From an uncultured Butyricicoccus sp. (lineage in GTDB: Bacteria; Bacillota; Clostridia; Oscillospirales; Butyricicoccaceae), in contig CANPPM010000176.1 in assembly GCA_947575935.1 (NCBI GenBank), positions 1 through 6,052 on the forward strand: DNA of 6,052 nt. The letters are read 5' to 3'. The notes beneath the pieces were generated by a model. It was not told the DNA's origin. It searched no databases and saw nothing but the letters and a program-made list of their open reading frames with translations. Shown here one piece after another: positions 5,576 through 6,052 of this stretch (position 1 is its first letter; each line of letters opens with the position of its first letter). The position numbers and the translations under genes were made by a program.

Positions 5576-6052
5576 TTGAAAAAAAAGATACTGGTGGTAG
5601 AGGATGAGCGCACGATTGCGGATATTCTGGTGTTTAACCTGGAGCGCGAGGGATATGAGGCAGTATCGGCCGGGGACGGTCCGTCCGGGCTGAAAATGGC
5701 GTTGGAGGGGGAACCGGATTTGATCCTGCTGGACGTGATGCTGCCCGAACTGGATGGCTTTGCGGTTTTACGTCAGGTGCGGGAGCGGTCACAAGTGCCT
5801 GTCATTATGCTGACTGCCCGTGAGGAGGAGACAGATAAGGTCGATGCGCTGGAAATGGGCGCGGATGATTATATCACAAAGCCGTTTTCCATGCGGGAGC
5901 TGATGGCGCGGGTTAAGGCAAATATGCGAAGGACGGCGCCGGCAGACGCTGAAGCGCCGGCGGCGGCGAAAGAAGGGCCGCTGATTATCAGCCAGGAGCA
6001 GAATGCGGTATATAAAAATGGGCGGCCGCTTGACCTGTCGGTGCGGGAGTAT
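5576..6052 (+). CDS. OmpR/PhoB-family response regulator, WalR/YycF (VicR)-like, cut by the right edge
   Basis: The first 159 residues of a two-component DNA-binding response regulator; the gene continues past the window. Residues 1-118 form the receiver domain, with acidic pocket E9-D10, phosphoacceptor D53 (in LLLDVMLPELDG), T80 and K102 (in YITKPF). After an Ala/Pro-rich linker (about 119-133), a winged-helix effector domain of OmpR type begins (about 135 onward) and is truncated at VREY. IADILVFNLEREGY (14-27) and TKPFSMRELMARVKAN (101-116) closely recall WalR/YycF, the cell-wall homeostasis regulator of Firmicutes, but PhoP/PhoB-like regulators are not excluded, so I assign no symbol. 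The start is TTG 5576, supported by AAGGAG at 5561-5566 (9-base spacer) and by the exact position of the KKKILVVEDE strand; no in-frame ATG fits. The cognate histidine kinase is expected just downstream. Confidence 0.93.
   Translation, partial: MKKKILVVEDERTIADILVFNLEREGYEAVSAGDGPSGLKMALEGEPDLILLDVMLPELDGFAVLRQVRERSQVPVIMLTAREEETDKVDALEMGADDYITKPFSMRELMARVKANMRRTAPADAEAPAAAKEGPLIISQEQNAVYKNGRPLDLSVREY

Noticed and set aside
4932..5576. Reverse-strand open frame of 214 codons
   Set aside because: It runs antisense through the end of the Nudix gene and the whole leader, has no recognisable domain, and is explained by the lack of stops in GC-rich sequence.
5163..5607. Forward open frames of 97 and 121 codons in the Nudix to response-regulator gap
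   Set aside because: There is no convincing ribosome site or domain. The longer one overlaps the response-regulator start in another frame, and both run through the palindromic fold.
1..6052. tRNA or rRNA genes, CRISPR arrays or complete insertion sequences
   Set aside because: No tRNA-like conserved blocks, no rRNA sequence, no regularly spaced repeats and no transposase-like protein were seen on either strand.

Overview
The window looks like a moderately GC-rich member of the Clostridia (Firmicutes). The evidence is AGGAGG-type ribosome binding sites, extended -10 promoters of the TGnTATAAT kind, a TTG-started WalR/YycF-like response regulator, a NudF of Bacillus length and a cytoplasmic GH13 enzyme of clostridial style. 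I cannot name the genus from sequence alone.

Layout, left to right, with all genes on the + strand. (1) Bases 1-742 hold a decayed, more A+T-rich piece of a phage/plasmid P4-type primase-helicase. Its homology stops near base 672 and it runs out into unrelated sequence, so this is a mobile-element scar. (2) Bases 743-1139 have no gene I can support. (3) Bases 1140-1945 hold two consecutive half-length TauE/SafE (TSUP) membrane proteins of 126 and 130 residues, each with its own GxGGG motif; they probably work together as one transporter. (4) Bases 1946-2653 are about 700 bases of intergenic DNA rich in inverted repeats. They include a nested fold at 2221-2412, a probable terminator at 2511-2535 and a probable promoter at 2601-2609. 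(5) Bases 2654-4546 encode a 630-residue cytoplasmic GH13 alpha-glucan hydrolase with all catalytic residues. (6) Bases 4593-5150 encode a NudF-like ADP-ribose pyrophosphatase, probably co-transcribed with the GH13 gene. (7) Bases 5151-5575 are a long leader or intergenic region with a large fold that has two mutually exclusive pairings. (8) From 5576 to the right edge runs the N-terminal 159 residues of an OmpR/PhoB-type response regulator resembling WalR.

The genes do not form one pathway. The GH13 and Nudix genes are ordinary metabolic functions, and the response regulator starts a separate two-component locus whose kinase lies outside. I see no convincing new defence or mobile system. The points most worth following up are the two structured non-coding regions, the split TSUP pair, the insertion in the Nudix box and the truncated primase.
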